From NCBI RefSeq assembly GCF_003074055.1, contig NZ_CP029043.1, positions 7,556,501 through 7,620,500 of the forward strand: 64,000 nt of DNA. Reading direction: 5' to 3'. The translations under genes and the position numbers were made by a program. The first letter of the stretch is position 1, and every line of letters begins with the position of its first letter. Source of the DNA: Streptomyces nigra (GTDB lineage Bacteria > Actinomycetota > Actinomycetes > Streptomycetales > Streptomycetaceae). Below, in pieces: positions 8,749 to 17,991 of this stretch. The notes below the pieces were generated by a model that searched no databases, was not told the origin of the DNA, and was given only the letters and a program-made list of their open reading frames with translations.

Positions 8749-9399
8749 TCAGGGCCGGCCGAGCGGCGGGAGATCCTCCGCCGAGATCCGCTCCCCGGCG
8801 CGGGCCTCCTCGGCCTCGATCTGCCGCGCGGCGTCGAGAACTCCGTTCAGGCTGCCCGCGGGGATGATCACGGCGCCGGAGGGGTCGGCGAAGGCGTAAT
8901 CGCCGGGAGTGACGCACACCCCTGCGAACTCGACGGCCACGTCCGCCGCGTAGGGCATCACCGTGTCGCCACCCCACCGTGTGGCTTCACCCCGGCACCA
9001 GGTGGAGAAGGGGTACCCGCGCAACTGCCCGAAGTCCCGTAGCCGGCCGTCGGCCATGACGCCCGCCAGCCCATGCCGGACCGCCCTCAGCAGCTTGGTC
9101 CCGCCGCCGTGGGACGCCTCCGGGTGACCTCCGCTCGAGAGCACGAGCACCTTTCCCCGCGGCGAGTCGCCGAGCGCCGGGTAGAAGAAGTCCGCGAAGG
9201 TCCTGGACGACTCCTCCAGGTCGTCCCGCCAGGGCATGAACGCGATGGTGGCCACCGGGCCGAAGAGGGGCCTGCCCGGATCGGGGCTCGTCAGCGGCAG
9301 GATGTGCGCACGGTGGCCGTGCATGCGCGCCATGGCGTCCACGAGCGTGGCGCAGCCGAGGGCACTCAGTTCGTCCCCGAGGGGTGGAACGTCACTCAC
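8749..9399 (-). CDS. RraA-like protein / HMG-CHA aldolase family
   Basis: 216 residues counted from GTG 9399, where family similarity starts (SDVPPLGDELSALGCATLVD). VMADGRLRDFGQL contains the Asp-Arg-Asp signature shared by RraA and class II 4-hydroxy-4-methyl-2-oxoglutarate aldolases. PYAADVAVEFAGVCVTPGDY is the conserved C-terminal segment. Either an aldolase on hydroxy-oxo-acids or an RraA-type regulator is possible; a metabolic role is more usual in actinobacteria. The start is uncertain because the frame stays open upstream without homology. Confidence 0.78.
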   Translation of the reverse strand: MSDVPPLGDELSALGCATLVDAMARMHGHRAHILPLTSPDPGRPLFGPVATIAFMPWRDDLEESSRTFADFFYPALGDSPRGKVLVLSSGGHPEASHGGGTKLLRAVRHGLAGVMADGRLRDFGQLRGYPFSTWCRGEATRWGGDTVMPYAADVAVEFAGVCVTPGDYAFADPSGAVIIPAGSLNGVLDAARQIEAEEARAGERISAEDLPPLGRP

Positions 9400-9626
9400 T
9401 CTGCCCGCGGTCGCGACGCGGCAATGGCGGACGACTGACCCGGAGTCCGGATTCCTCACCTGTCTCGCGACGCCACAGCGCCGGGAGCACTCACCGTTCC
9501 GGCGCCGGTCCGATGGCCGGCATCCAGGACCGAGCAGGAAGACCGTCACGTGATCCGATTGTCGCGCGCGTGAGCCCGGGGGCAACCGGGGGAGCCCCGG
9601 GCCGGTGCGGGGCCGTGCGCGGGGGC

Positions 9627-10928
9627 TCAGTCCGGGATGACCACACCCTCGGACGAGCCGCTGCCGATGCCCTGCCGATCGCTGGTGCGGGCCAGCGCGC
9701 GGCGGGATTCGTCGGGGTACTCCCGCTCCACAGCAGCGTCGAGCAGAGTGAGTTGACCGCGTACCGCACCGCGCCGTTCGTGAGGCACGTCGGCCAAGAG
9801 ACCTTCCAGCATGGCCCGCAACCGCCTGCACACCTGCAGTGAGTCGACTCCGTACTCACGGATCTCGGTGACGCCGAGTTCGAGGTACTCCTCCCAGCCG
9901 CGTCCGGGCACCACCACCCGGGGCACGCCCCGCTTGTCCGCGAACACATGGCGGCCGGACAGTTCCGACCTTCCTACGGTGTGGAGGAAGACCTCGATGT
10001 GGTTGAGGACCTGTACAGCCGTCGTCGGGTCGTTCACGGCCGCAGACAGGGCGCGGGCGGCGATGTCGACGAGAACGCGCAGGGCGAACGCGGGATCCTG
10101 CTCGATGGTCCGCTCGGCGCCCAGGGCCACCAGACCGGCGAGTCGACGCGCGTCCGGCGGTACGCGAGGGGTTCCGTGCACTTCCAGGAGAACGGCGCCG
10201 GGAGGGACGAAGTCTCCCATCCGGTGGGCCACGACCAGGACGCAGTCGTGACGCGCGGCCATCGCGACGAGTTCGGCCACGCACACCCCCTGAACGGCCC
10301 CGCCGCCGGTGCAGGGCACGATCATCGTCGGCATGCTGTCGGGCGGATGAGGCGGCTCACCGAGGAGCGGGCGATGGCTCTTGTCCCGCAGGTACCTGCC
10401 AAGGACGCCGAGTCCCGTACGGCAGACCATGTCGGCGATGGCCACGGGACGCAGGTCGTGAGCGAACCGGTTGAGGTAGACCAGCAGCATCACCAGACTG
10501 ACGGCCACGGCCAGTCCGGCGACCGTGACGCCCAGATCGGGCACCGTCCCGGGTTCGATCCTGCGGAGCAAGGTGAACGCGAAGGCGAAGGTGCCCGCGA
10601 AGGTGGCCAGGACGAGCTTCTGCAACCGGTTGCGATACCACAGCCGCATGTAGCGTGGAGACAGTGTTCCGGTGGCCTGCTGAACCACGAGGACACTGAT
10701 AGTGACGACGAACCCCAGCAGGGCGACCATGGCTCCCACGATGGCGGTCAGGACGCCTGATGCCGTGGTGGCCGTGTACCGCCAACCGGTCGGCACCCCC
10801 CACATGTCGTCCACCGCGAGAGCGACCTCGCCCAGCAGTGCTCCCATGACGAGGCCGAGAACCGGCAGGATCCACAGGCTGGTCCTGGCGTACTGCCTCA
10901 GCTGGAACCGAAAAGCCCAGACCGGCAT
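9627..10928 (-). CDS. DUF2254 family membrane protein
   Basis: 433 residues from ATG 10928, with GGAGG seven bases upstream. Four membrane segments fill residues ~15-180, including GALLGEVALAVDDMWGVPTGW and the QQATGTLSPRYMRLWYRN loop typical of DUF2254. The second half is soluble and contains ARALSAAVNDPTTAVQ, also conserved. Function unknown; it is a predicted inner-membrane protein. It follows the disulfide oxidoreductase gene on the same strand after 82 bases, so co-transcription is possible. Confidence 0.86.
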   Translation of the reverse strand: MPVWAFRFQLRQYARTSLWILPVLGLVMGALLGEVALAVDDMWGVPTGWRYTATTASGVLTAIVGAMVALLGFVVTISVLVVQQATGTLSPRYMRLWYRNRLQKLVLATFAGTFAFAFTLLRRIEPGTVPDLGVTVAGLAVAVSLVMLLVYLNRFAHDLRPVAIADMVCRTGLGVLGRYLRDKSHRPLLGEPPHPPDSMPTMIVPCTGGGAVQGVCVAELVAMAARHDCVLVVAHRMGDFVPPGAVLLEVHGTPRVPPDARRLAGLVALGAERTIEQDPAFALRVLVDIAARALSAAVNDPTTAVQVLNHIEVFLHTVGRSELSGRHVFADKRGVPRVVVPGRGWEEYLELGVTEIREYGVDSLQVCRRLRAMLEGLLADVPHERRGAVRGQLTLLDAAVEREYPDESRRALARTSDRQGIGSGSSEGVVIPD

Positions 10929-11010
10929 CGGCAACCTCCGGGGGGGGGCCGAGGTCGGGCCGTCGTCAAGATGCCCGTGATCCGGCCATATCACCCATCG
11001 TGACGAGGTA

Positions 11011-12465
11011 CTACTGGTCGACGCGATCCCGATAGGTCTCGAGGATGCGCAGCCAGACCTCGCTGATCGTGGGGAAGGCGGGAACTGCGTGCCACAGCCG
11101 GTCCACCGGCATCTCACTGGTGATCGCGACGGTGGCCGAGTACAGCAGCTCCTGGGTCCCGGGACCGACGAAGGTGACACCGACGACGGTGTTGCGGTCG
11201 GTGTCGATCAGTACCCGGGCCCTGCCGCTGTAGCCGTCGGCGTACTGGACTGCGCCGGCCAGGCGTCCGATGTCGTAGTCCACGACGTCGACGCGTCGTC
11301 CGGCGCGCTCCGCCTCCTGAGTCGTCAGCCCCACGCTGGCCACCTCCGGCTCGCAGAAGACCACTTGGGGCACGGCGGCGCTGTCGGCCGTCGGGGCATG
11401 CGCTCCCCACCTGCCGTCGTCGAGGGGCTCGCCCTTGGCACGCGCTGCGATCAGGGGGCCGGCGATGCGCGCCTGGTACTTCCCCTGGTGGGTCATCAGC
11501 GCACGGTGGTTCACGTCACCGACCGCGTAGAGCCATCCGTCGGGGACGTCGGTCACGCGGAAGGAGTCGTCCACGTCCAGCCAGCTGCCGGGGTTCAGGC
11601 CGACGGTCTCCAGTCCGATGTCCTGTGTGTGAGGCGCGCGGCCGGTGGCGAACAGGATCTCGTCGGCCACCAGTGACTGCCCGTCGTCCAAGGTGATCCG
11701 GACGGGGCTTCCCGCACCGTTGTCCCGGACCACCCCGGTGACGGAGGTCCCGAAGCGCAGCTCCGCACCGGCTTCCCGCAGGGCCTCCGTCACCATCTCA
11801 CCGGCGAAGGGCTCCATGCGGTTGAGAATGCCCTTGGTCCCGCGCACCAGCATGGTGACCTGGGATCCCAGCGCCTGAAAGGCGGTGGCCATCTCGACGG
11901 CGACCACACCGCCTCCTACCACGGCGAGGCGATCCGGCACATGACGGGCGGCGGTCGCGTCGCGGTTGGTCCAGGGGCGCACCGTGTCCAGCCCCGGCAG
12001 ATCGGGGAACGCCGTGACGGTGCCCGTGGCGACGCAGACGGCGTGCCGGGCGGTGAGCCGTATGGTGTCGCCGCTACCGGTCTCGACGACGACCTGGCGC
12101 GGACCGTCGAGTCGGCCGTGGCCGCGCACCAGATCCACGGAGACGGACTCGAGCCAGTCGACCTGGTCGTCGTCCTTCCAGTACGCAGCCATCTTGTCAC
12201 GGTGGGCGAAGACCGCGGGGACGTCCAGCGGCCCTTGGACGGCCCGCCGCAGTCCGGGGACCCTGCGGGCGTCGGCGCGCGCCACCACCGGACGGAGCAG
12301 TGCCTTGCTGGGCTCGCACGCCCAGAACGAGCATTCTCCACCGAGCAGTTCGTTCTCCACGATCACCGAGGTGAGTCCGGCGGCGCTCGTACGATCCGCC
12401 ACGTTCTCCCCCGCGGGACCGGCTCCCACAACCACCACGTCGTAGGCGCGTGAAGTGTCACTCAT
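11011..12465 (-). CDS. pyridine nucleotide-disulfide oxidoreductase (Lpd/MerA-like)
   Basis: 484 residues from ATG 12465 with GGGAG upstream. FAD motif VVVGAGPAG lies at residues 11-19. The redox pair Cys45/Cys50 sits in GGECSFWACEPSK, a variant of the usual GGTCLNxGCxPSK. The NAD motif VVGGGVVAVEMA and FAD motif YAVGDVN follow, then a dimerisation domain from about residue 350. The altered active-site loop (Glu-Cys-Ser-Phe-Trp-Ala-Cys) is seen in a subgroup without an assigned substrate; it is neither a standard lipoamide dehydrogenase nor a mercuric reductase. Confidence 0.88.
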   Translation of the reverse strand: MSDTSRAYDVVVVGAGPAGENVADRTSAAGLTSVIVENELLGGECSFWACEPSKALLRPVVARADARRVPGLRRAVQGPLDVPAVFAHRDKMAAYWKDDDQVDWLESVSVDLVRGHGRLDGPRQVVVETGSGDTIRLTARHAVCVATGTVTAFPDLPGLDTVRPWTNRDATAARHVPDRLAVVGGGVVAVEMATAFQALGSQVTMLVRGTKGILNRMEPFAGEMVTEALREAGAELRFGTSVTGVVRDNGAGSPVRITLDDGQSLVADEILFATGRAPHTQDIGLETVGLNPGSWLDVDDSFRVTDVPDGWLYAVGDVNHRALMTHQGKYQARIAGPLIAARAKGEPLDDGRWGAHAPTADSAAVPQVVFCEPEVASVGLTTQEAERAGRRVDVVDYDIGRLAGAVQYADGYSGRARVLIDTDRNTVVGVTFVGPGTQELLYSATVAITSEMPVDRLWHAVPAFPTISEVWLRILETYRDRVDQ

Positions 12466-13054
12466 GCCTGCTCCCGTCCTCATTTCGGCTTCGGTCGCTG
12501 CCGACGCGCGGAAGTGGTGGGGCCGCTGAGTGACGCGGTCACTCGTGGGGTCGCGGCAGCGCTTCCCAGTCTCCTCTTCCGGGGGAGACATCGCCTGGTG
12601 GGCGGGCGCATCGACATTTTCCGGGCATGGTGCCGCCGCGCCGGTGCGAGCTGTGTACCGCGTGGTTCGGCACCAGCCGTTCTCCGACGATTTGTGGAAC
12701 TGTTCGAGCGGGTGGTGCCGGAAGCATCATCGCGGCCGCAGGGTGGACGCCGACGTCGGTATGCGATCGTGAGGTTCCCGCGGCGGTCGGGCCGCCGGCG
12801 ACATCGGGCGTGCACCGGCAGCGTCCGTTCGCAATGTCATTCGGGCCGTCCCGGGAGAAGGACACCGGCGGACGGCTCTGTCGCTCGGTCACATGCGAGC
12901 ACCCAGCGGCCGATGGGCCTGCCCCGCCAGTGGCCGGCTGCCAGAACCATCGCCGGACCCGGCCGGCCAGCCGTTTCACACTGAGTGACGACGGTGCGGC
13001 GTCTCGACCGGCAGCATCGGCGACAGCCCGTGCCGCATTCTGATCGAGGACGGC
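12466..13054. other. intergenic, no gene recognised
   Basis: About 590 bases. Overlapping frames of 110-156 codons exist on both strands, but all are Arg/Pro/Gly-rich, carry no motif and conflict with each other. Third-position GC is not concentrated in one frame, so none is called a gene. Confidence 0.5.
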
Positions 13055-13648
13055 TCAGCATGGCCGCAGACCCGACATCAGCGTTTCGATGCAGCCGGTG
13101 ACCAGCGTGTCGAGCGGGAGGTCGCCGTTCATGCCCGTGGCGACGAGCACGGTCAGGCCCTGGAGGAGCGCCAGGAGGGTCAGGTCGACCCTGCCGCTGG
13201 TGTCCGGGTCGATGTCGCCGCGGTCGCGGGCTTCTTGCAGCAGTCGCAACGGCGCGGAGAAGGCCCGGTCGTTGGCAGCCGAAAGGGCATCATCGCGCGC
13301 CTCGCTCTTCGGGCGGTGCATCAGGGGCAGCAGTGCGCGGTGTTCGACGGCGAACTCGACGTAGGTGCGGGCGAAGACGACGAGCCGAGCGGTGACGTCG
13401 CCCTCGGCGGTCTTCAGGGCTGCGTCGAGTCTGCGCCCGAGCCGCTCGTAGCCCTCTTCGGCGAGGGCGTCCAGCAGGGCCGTCTTGTCGGCGAAGTGGC
13501 GGCGGGGCGCGCTGTTGCTCACTCCCGCTGCCCGTGCCAGTTCGCGCAGGGACAGGCCCTCGATGCCGCGTTCGCCGAGGACGTTCTCCGCCTCTCGCAG
13601 CAGGGCGCTGCGCAGGTTGCCGTGGTGGTAAGGCCGTACTGCGGTCAT
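13055..13648 (-). CDS. TetR/AcrR family transcriptional regulator
   Basis: 197 residues. The N-terminal HTH is clear: RELARAAGVSNSAPRRHF with the FADKTALLDALAEEG helix after it. The remainder is an all-helical ligand domain. It diverges from the SDR gene across 61 bases that hold two tandem palindromes, so it probably represses both itself and that gene. The inducer is unknown, presumably a substrate or analogue of the dehydrogenase. Confidence 0.92.
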   Translation of the reverse strand: MTAVRPYHHGNLRSALLREAENVLGERGIEGLSLRELARAAGVSNSAPRRHFADKTALLDALAEEGYERLGRRLDAALKTAEGDVTARLVVFARTYVEFAVEHRALLPLMHRPKSEARDDALSAANDRAFSAPLRLLQEARDRGDIDPDTSGRVDLTLLALLQGLTVLVATGMNGDLPLDTLVTGCIETLMSGLRPC

Positions 13649-13662
13649 GGCGTCACCCTAGC

Positions 13663-13705
13663 CCAATGTATTCATTGACTACAATGTACTCGTTGAATAC
13701 ATTGG
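13663..13705. promoter_or_regulatory. tandem TetR operators between regulator and SDR
   Basis: Two 17-bp imperfect palindromes lie 18 bp apart: TGTATTC-ATT-GACTACA at 13667-13683 and TGTACTC-GTT-GAATACA at 13685-13701. The outer arms, CCAATGTATTCA (13663-13674) and TGAATACATTGG (13694-13705), are perfect inverted repeats. Position between the divergent starts makes this the operator of the TetR protein. The pattern suggests two cooperating dimers on adjacent helical faces. Confidence 0.8.
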
Positions 13706-13709
13706 CGCC

Positions 13710-14606
13710 ATGACCAGTTCACTCACCACGGCCCCCTGGGCGGCCGGTCAGCTGCCGCCGCAGGACGGGCGCACTGTGATCATCACCGGCGCGAACAGCG
13801 GCATCGGCCTCGAGACGACCCGCGCGTTCGCTCGGGCGGGAGCCCGCGTGGTCATGGCCGTGCGGGACGTCGAACGTGCCCGCGCGAGCGTCCTGCACCT
13901 GCCCGATGCGATCGAACTGCGGCCGCTGGACCTCGCCGACCTCGCGTCCGTCTGCGCCTTCGCGGCCTGCATCGAACACCCATTCGACATCCTGATCAAC
14001 AATGCAGGTGTGGCGAACGTGCCCGCGGGCAGGACCGCGGACGGGTTCGAGACTCACTTCGGCACCAATCACCTGGGGCACTTCGCTCTGACCAACCTGC
14101 TGCTGCCGAAGATCACGGACCGCGTGGTCACCATCGCCTCCAACGCTCACAAGAACGCCACGCTGGACCTGTCCGACCCCAACTGGGAGCGTCGGCGCTA
14201 CCGTTCTTCCGCCGCCTACGGACAGTCGAAGCTCGCCAACCTGCTTTTCACCTTGGAACTGCAAAGCCGGCTGACTGCGGCAGGCGCCGGCGTCCGCGCG
14301 CTCGCTGCCCATCCCGGAGCAGCCACCACGGGCCTGAACCGGCATCTGGGGCCGGTTATGAAAGCCGTCGCGGCGACCGTGGGCCGCCTCATCATGCAGA
14401 GCGAGACCGACGGGGCGCAGCCCACCCTGTTCGCGGCCACCACAGACCTGCCGGGGGCGAGCTACGTCGGCCCCGACGGACGGGGTGAACAGCGCGGCCG
14501 ACCGACCCTGGTGTCACGCAGCACCTCTGCCCAGGACCAGGCCCTGGCCGCCGAGTTGTGGCAACTGTCCGAACGCCTCACAGCCACGTCGTTCCCCCTC
14601 GGGTGA
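13710..14606 (+). CDS. short-chain dehydrogenase/reductase (retinol-dehydrogenase-like)
   Basis: 298 residues. TGANSGIGLETTRAF is the cofactor motif, NNAGVAN the structural motif, and YGQSKLAN holds the catalytic Tyr-Lys pair. Length and the LHPGAA-like segment (AAHPGAATTGL) match the NAD(P)-dependent RDH/WWOX-like group. It starts only four bases after the operator region, so the transcript is probably leaderless or has a very short leader. It is predicted to be repressed by the divergent TetR protein. Confidence 0.92.
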   Translation: MTSSLTTAPWAAGQLPPQDGRTVIITGANSGIGLETTRAFARAGARVVMAVRDVERARASVLHLPDAIELRPLDLADLASVCAFAACIEHPFDILINNAGVANVPAGRTADGFETHFGTNHLGHFALTNLLLPKITDRVVTIASNAHKNATLDLSDPNWERRRYRSSAAYGQSKLANLLFTLELQSRLTAAGAGVRALAAHPGAATTGLNRHLGPVMKAVAATVGRLIMQSETDGAQPTLFAATTDLPGASYVGPDGRGEQRGRPTLVSRSTSAQDQALAAELWQLSERLTATSFPLG

Positions 14607-14979
14607 CGCCGAGTCGTGGACGACACAAGAGCACGAGACGGTCGTCCGCGCCGATCCGTGCCGCCGCCGCCCGGAATCTTCCCGGAGGAGAGAGCTGGCC
14701 CGCTCTGCGCTGTGTGGCTGGGAGGGGAAGGCCGTCGCCCAGGAGTTGCCGCCTGCGTGAGCAGTGACGGCGGGTTCGGGGCACCTGTCACGGCTGGCGT
14801 CGCTGCTGTCCGCCGCCAGCCGCGGGCGGCGTGCACTGCCGGAATCAGCGGCGCGTTGCTCCCAGGTACGCAGCCGAACGCTGCGCGGACCGCGGTGAAT
14901 GGGCGTTTCGGGCTTCCATGCGGGCGGTCCTGCGCTCCGGGAACTGCACCGCAGGCACGGCCGCGCCCGGTAGGCGCTG
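14607..14979. other. convergent intergenic spacer
   Basis: About 370 bases between the end of the SDR gene and the end of the LysR gene. No coding frame with family features was found, and no strong terminator hairpin was identified by eye. Confidence 0.45.
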
Positions 14980-15894
14980 TCAGGTGACAGCGAGCGCGGC
15001 GGCGCGGAGGGCAGCCGCTACGCGGTTGACGGACTGCGTGGGGCGGCGGGCCAGGCTGGCCAGGAGCAGGCGCCGTTGTTCCTGAGGTCCGCCGCGCACC
15101 GGCAGGATGCGGACGCCCTCGGGTGCGGCCGGGGCGAGCGCCGCCGACACGGTGGTCAGCCCCAAACCCGCGGCGACGAGGTGGAGTTTGGCGAGCCAGT
15201 CGCGTGCGGTGTGGGCGATCTCGGGGCGTTCGTCCAAACCTGGCCATACGCCCATCAGGCGGTCCTCGCCGGAGGAGGGGCCCGCGATCCAGCGCTGTCC
15301 GCGGAGGTCGGCCACATCGACGAAGTCGCCCCGGGCGAGGGGATGGGAGGCCGGTACCGCCAGGCGCAGGGAACGCTCGGTGAGCGTCTCCACCACGAGC
15401 GGGGGCGTCTCGGTGTCCGGCGAGCGGAAGGGCGGCGCGGAGCCCAGCAGAACCAGGTCCAGGCTGCCGGCGCGCAGGGCGCGTACGAGGGTGGGGGTGG
15501 TGCCCTCACGGCTGACCACGCGCAGACCCGGGTCGGTGCGGCCGAGTTCGGTGAGGGCCCGGGGGAGTAGGACGGCTCCCGCGCTGGGGATCCATCCCAG
15601 GCGGACGGTACCGGCCGCTGGGGGCAGGCCGGACAGTTCCCTGGCGGTCGCTTCGATCTCGTCGAGCACGACCGTCGCGTGCCGAAGGACGGTGCGGCCG
15701 GCCGCGGTCAGCCGTACGCCTTCGCGCCGGCGCTGCAGCAGTTGGGTGCCCGCTGCCCGTTCGATCGCGGCCACCTGCCGGGACACGGCGGACTGGGTGT
15801 AGCCCAGGGACGCGGCGGCCGCGGTGAAGGTCCCGTGTTCGGCGACGGCGCGGAAGACGCGCAGCGCGGTGAGGGAGACATCCTCGAAGTCCAT
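14980..15894 (-). CDS. LysR family transcriptional regulator
   Basis: 304 residues from ATG 15894. The winged HTH occupies residues 5-65 (FTAAAASLGYTQSAVSRQVAAIERAAG), followed by the two-lobed periplasmic-binding-like effector domain. It diverges from an SDR gene with 72 bases between starts, the classic LysR layout, so it likely controls that gene. The effector is unknown. Confidence 0.92.
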   Translation of the reverse strand: MDFEDVSLTALRVFRAVAEHGTFTAAAASLGYTQSAVSRQVAAIERAAGTQLLQRRREGVRLTAAGRTVLRHATVVLDEIEATARELSGLPPAAGTVRLGWIPSAGAVLLPRALTELGRTDPGLRVVSREGTTPTLVRALRAGSLDLVLLGSAPPFRSPDTETPPLVVETLTERSLRLAVPASHPLARGDFVDVADLRGQRWIAGPSSGEDRLMGVWPGLDERPEIAHTARDWLAKLHLVAAGLGLTTVSAALAPAAPEGVRILPVRGGPQEQRRLLLASLARRPTQSVNRVAAALRAAALAVT

Positions 15895-15966
15895 GACGTT
15901 CACGCATACCAGATGTGCCGAACTTTCGTTGGACGCATGGCGAGCCACGTTCCTAGCGTGGCGGGC

Positions 15967-16854
15967 ATGAACGCTTCTCGCATCGCTCTTGTCACCGGCG
16001 CCAACCAGGGGCTGGGCCGCGCCCTGGTCGAGGGACTGGCGGCCCGTATGAACGCGGACGATCTCGTCCTGCTCACCGGACGCAGCCGTCGACGGGTGGG
16101 GGAGGCCGCCCACGAGGTCGGCCGGTCGCCCGGCACTCGTGCCCGCGTCGAGGGCCACGTCCTGGACGTCACCGACACCGATGCCATCGCCCGTCTCGCC
16201 GGGGAACTCCAGGCGCGTCACGGCGGGGTCGACGTCGTCGTGTCCAACGCGGTCGCCCGCCTTCTGCCCGAGGAGTCCCAGGCCGAGCGGGCCGATGAGT
16301 TCATCGACGTCTCCAACACCGCCACCCACGCGGTCCTGCGCGCCTTCGGCCCCGTCCTGCGCCCGGGCGGCCGGCTCCTGGTCGTGGCCAGCAGCCTGGG
16401 CACGCTCGGCCATCTCGATACCCGGCTGCACCACCTCTTCGACGGTGCGAGCCTCGACCAGGTCGAGTACGCCGTGGAGTCCTGGCGCAGCGCAATCCAC
16501 AGCAGGACGGCGCAGGAGACGGGCTGGCCCCTGTGGCTGAACGTGCCGTCCAAGGTCGCTCAGGTCGCCGCCGTCCGCGCCGTCGCCGCCGAGCGCCGTA
16601 CACGCGACCTGGCCGACGGCACCCTGATCGCGGCCGTGTGCCCGGGCATGGTCGACACCGCCACCTCGCGGCCCTGGTTCAGTGACCACAGCCGGGCCCA
16701 GACACCCGCCCGGGCCGCCGAAGCCGTGCTCGACCTCGTCTTCGCCGAGCACGTGGATCCCGCCCTGTACGGCGAACTGGTCCGGTTCGGAGAGGTCCTG
16801 CCCTGGCACGACGGCACACCCCCGGTGGAACAGGACCGGATGCTCACCCCCTGA
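15967..16854 (+). CDS. SDR family protein lacking the canonical catalytic Tyr
   Basis: 295 residues from ATG 15967. The cofactor motif VTGANQGLGRALV is intact and the layout is that of carbonyl-reductase-type SDRs (NAVARLLPEES, then an ASSLG serine). Where YxxxK is expected the sequence reads NVPSK: the Lys is kept and the Tyr is Asn. Either catalysis uses another residue or the protein is a binding/regulatory SDR. It diverges from the LysR gene. A short inverted repeat GCCACG/CGTGGC at 15944-15962 lies just before the start and could be part of the regulator's target. Confidence 0.85.
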   Translation: MNASRIALVTGANQGLGRALVEGLAARMNADDLVLLTGRSRRRVGEAAHEVGRSPGTRARVEGHVLDVTDTDAIARLAGELQARHGGVDVVVSNAVARLLPEESQAERADEFIDVSNTATHAVLRAFGPVLRPGGRLLVVASSLGTLGHLDTRLHHLFDGASLDQVEYAVESWRSAIHSRTAQETGWPLWLNVPSKVAQVAAVRAVAAERRTRDLADGTLIAAVCPGMVDTATSRPWFSDHSRAQTPARAAEAVLDLVFAEHVDPALYGELVRFGEVLPWHDGTPPVEQDRMLTP

Positions 16855-16950
16855 CCCCCTGACGACGCCGAGTCGTCGCGCCGGCCTGCAGACACGGCCG
16901 GTCGAGGGCATGGCCCGCCCCGACCGCACAGCACGTCAAGGAGTTCACCC

Positions 16951-17880
16951 ATGAGCCTCATCACCACCCCCTTCGGTTTCTCCAGCACGACGGACGAGGT
17001 GACGCAGGGCGTCGATCTCACCGGCCGTCGTGCGGTGGTCACCGGTGCCTCGTCGGGGCTCGGCGCCGAGACGGCCCGGGCCCTGGCCGCCGCAGGGGCG
17101 GAAGTCACCCTCGCCGTGCGGGACGTCGCCTCCGGCGAGCGCGCGGCCAAGGACATCACCGCCTCCACCGGACGTCACGAGGTGCACGTGGCGCACCTGG
17201 ACCTGACCGAACCCGCCTCCGTCACCGCCTTCACCGCCGCCTGGCGCGGTCCACTGCACCTCCTGGTGAACAACGCGGGCGTCATGGCCTGCCCCGAGCG
17301 GTACACCGCGCATGGCTGGGAGTGGCAGTTCGCCACCAACCACCTGGGTCACTTCGCTCTCACCACGGGCCTGCACCGGGCGCTGGCCGCCGATGGCAAC
17401 GCGCGTGTCGTCGCGGTGAGTTCCTCCGGTCACCAGCGCTCCCCGATCGTGTGGGACGACGTGAACTTCGCCTTCCGCCCTTACGATCCGTGGCTCGCCT
17501 ACGGCCAGTCCAAGACCGCGAACATCCTCTTCGCGGTCGAAGCGACCCGCCGCTGGGCCGCGGACGGCATCACCGTCAACGCGTGCATGCCCGGGGCCAT
17601 CCACACGAACCTGCAACGGCACACCGCCGGCCGCGGCAGCGGGCTGGTTCCCGACCATCTGATCAAGACGGTCGAGCAGGGAGCGGCGGCCTCCGTCCTG
17701 CTCGCCGCCTCACCGCTCCTCGACAGCGTGGGTGGCCGCTACTTCGTCGACTGCAACGAAAGCGACGTCGTCGACCGCCGCACCGGGACCTTGCAGGGGG
17801 TCGCCCGCTACGCCGTCGACCCGGACAACGCCGGACGCCTGTGGGCGCTGTCGAGGGAACTCCTCGCACGGGCTCACTGA
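16951..17880 (+). CDS. short-chain dehydrogenase/reductase
   Basis: 309 residues. VTGASSGLGAETARAL and VNNAGVMA mark the cofactor domain. YGQSKTAN is the active-site Tyr-Lys, with the catalytic Ser in AVSSSGH. It is closely similar in layout to the SDR gene at 13.7 kb (shared NHLGHFAL and YGQSK segments), so the two look like paralogues. It follows the LysR-linked SDR by about 96 bases on the same strand and may share its transcript. Confidence 0.92.
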   Translation: MSLITTPFGFSSTTDEVTQGVDLTGRRAVVTGASSGLGAETARALAAAGAEVTLAVRDVASGERAAKDITASTGRHEVHVAHLDLTEPASVTAFTAAWRGPLHLLVNNAGVMACPERYTAHGWEWQFATNHLGHFALTTGLHRALAADGNARVVAVSSSGHQRSPIVWDDVNFAFRPYDPWLAYGQSKTANILFAVEATRRWAADGITVNACMPGAIHTNLQRHTAGRGSGLVPDHLIKTVEQGAAASVLLAASPLLDSVGGRYFVDCNESDVVDRRTGTLQGVARYAVDPDNAGRLWALSRELLARAH

Positions 17881-17991
17881 GCACCTCTGCCGGACACGAC
17901 CGCCGACCGCCGTCAGCACGCGGTCGTCACCCGCCCCGGCCGGTCGTCCACCCGGTTTCCGGCCGGTATTCGACTGATCTCCGGCCGGTCC

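Noticed and set aside
12514..12984. 156-codon rightward open frame between the disulfide oxidoreductase and TetR genes
   Set aside because: Arg/Pro-rich, no motif, no third-position bias, and conflicts with equally long frames on the other strand.
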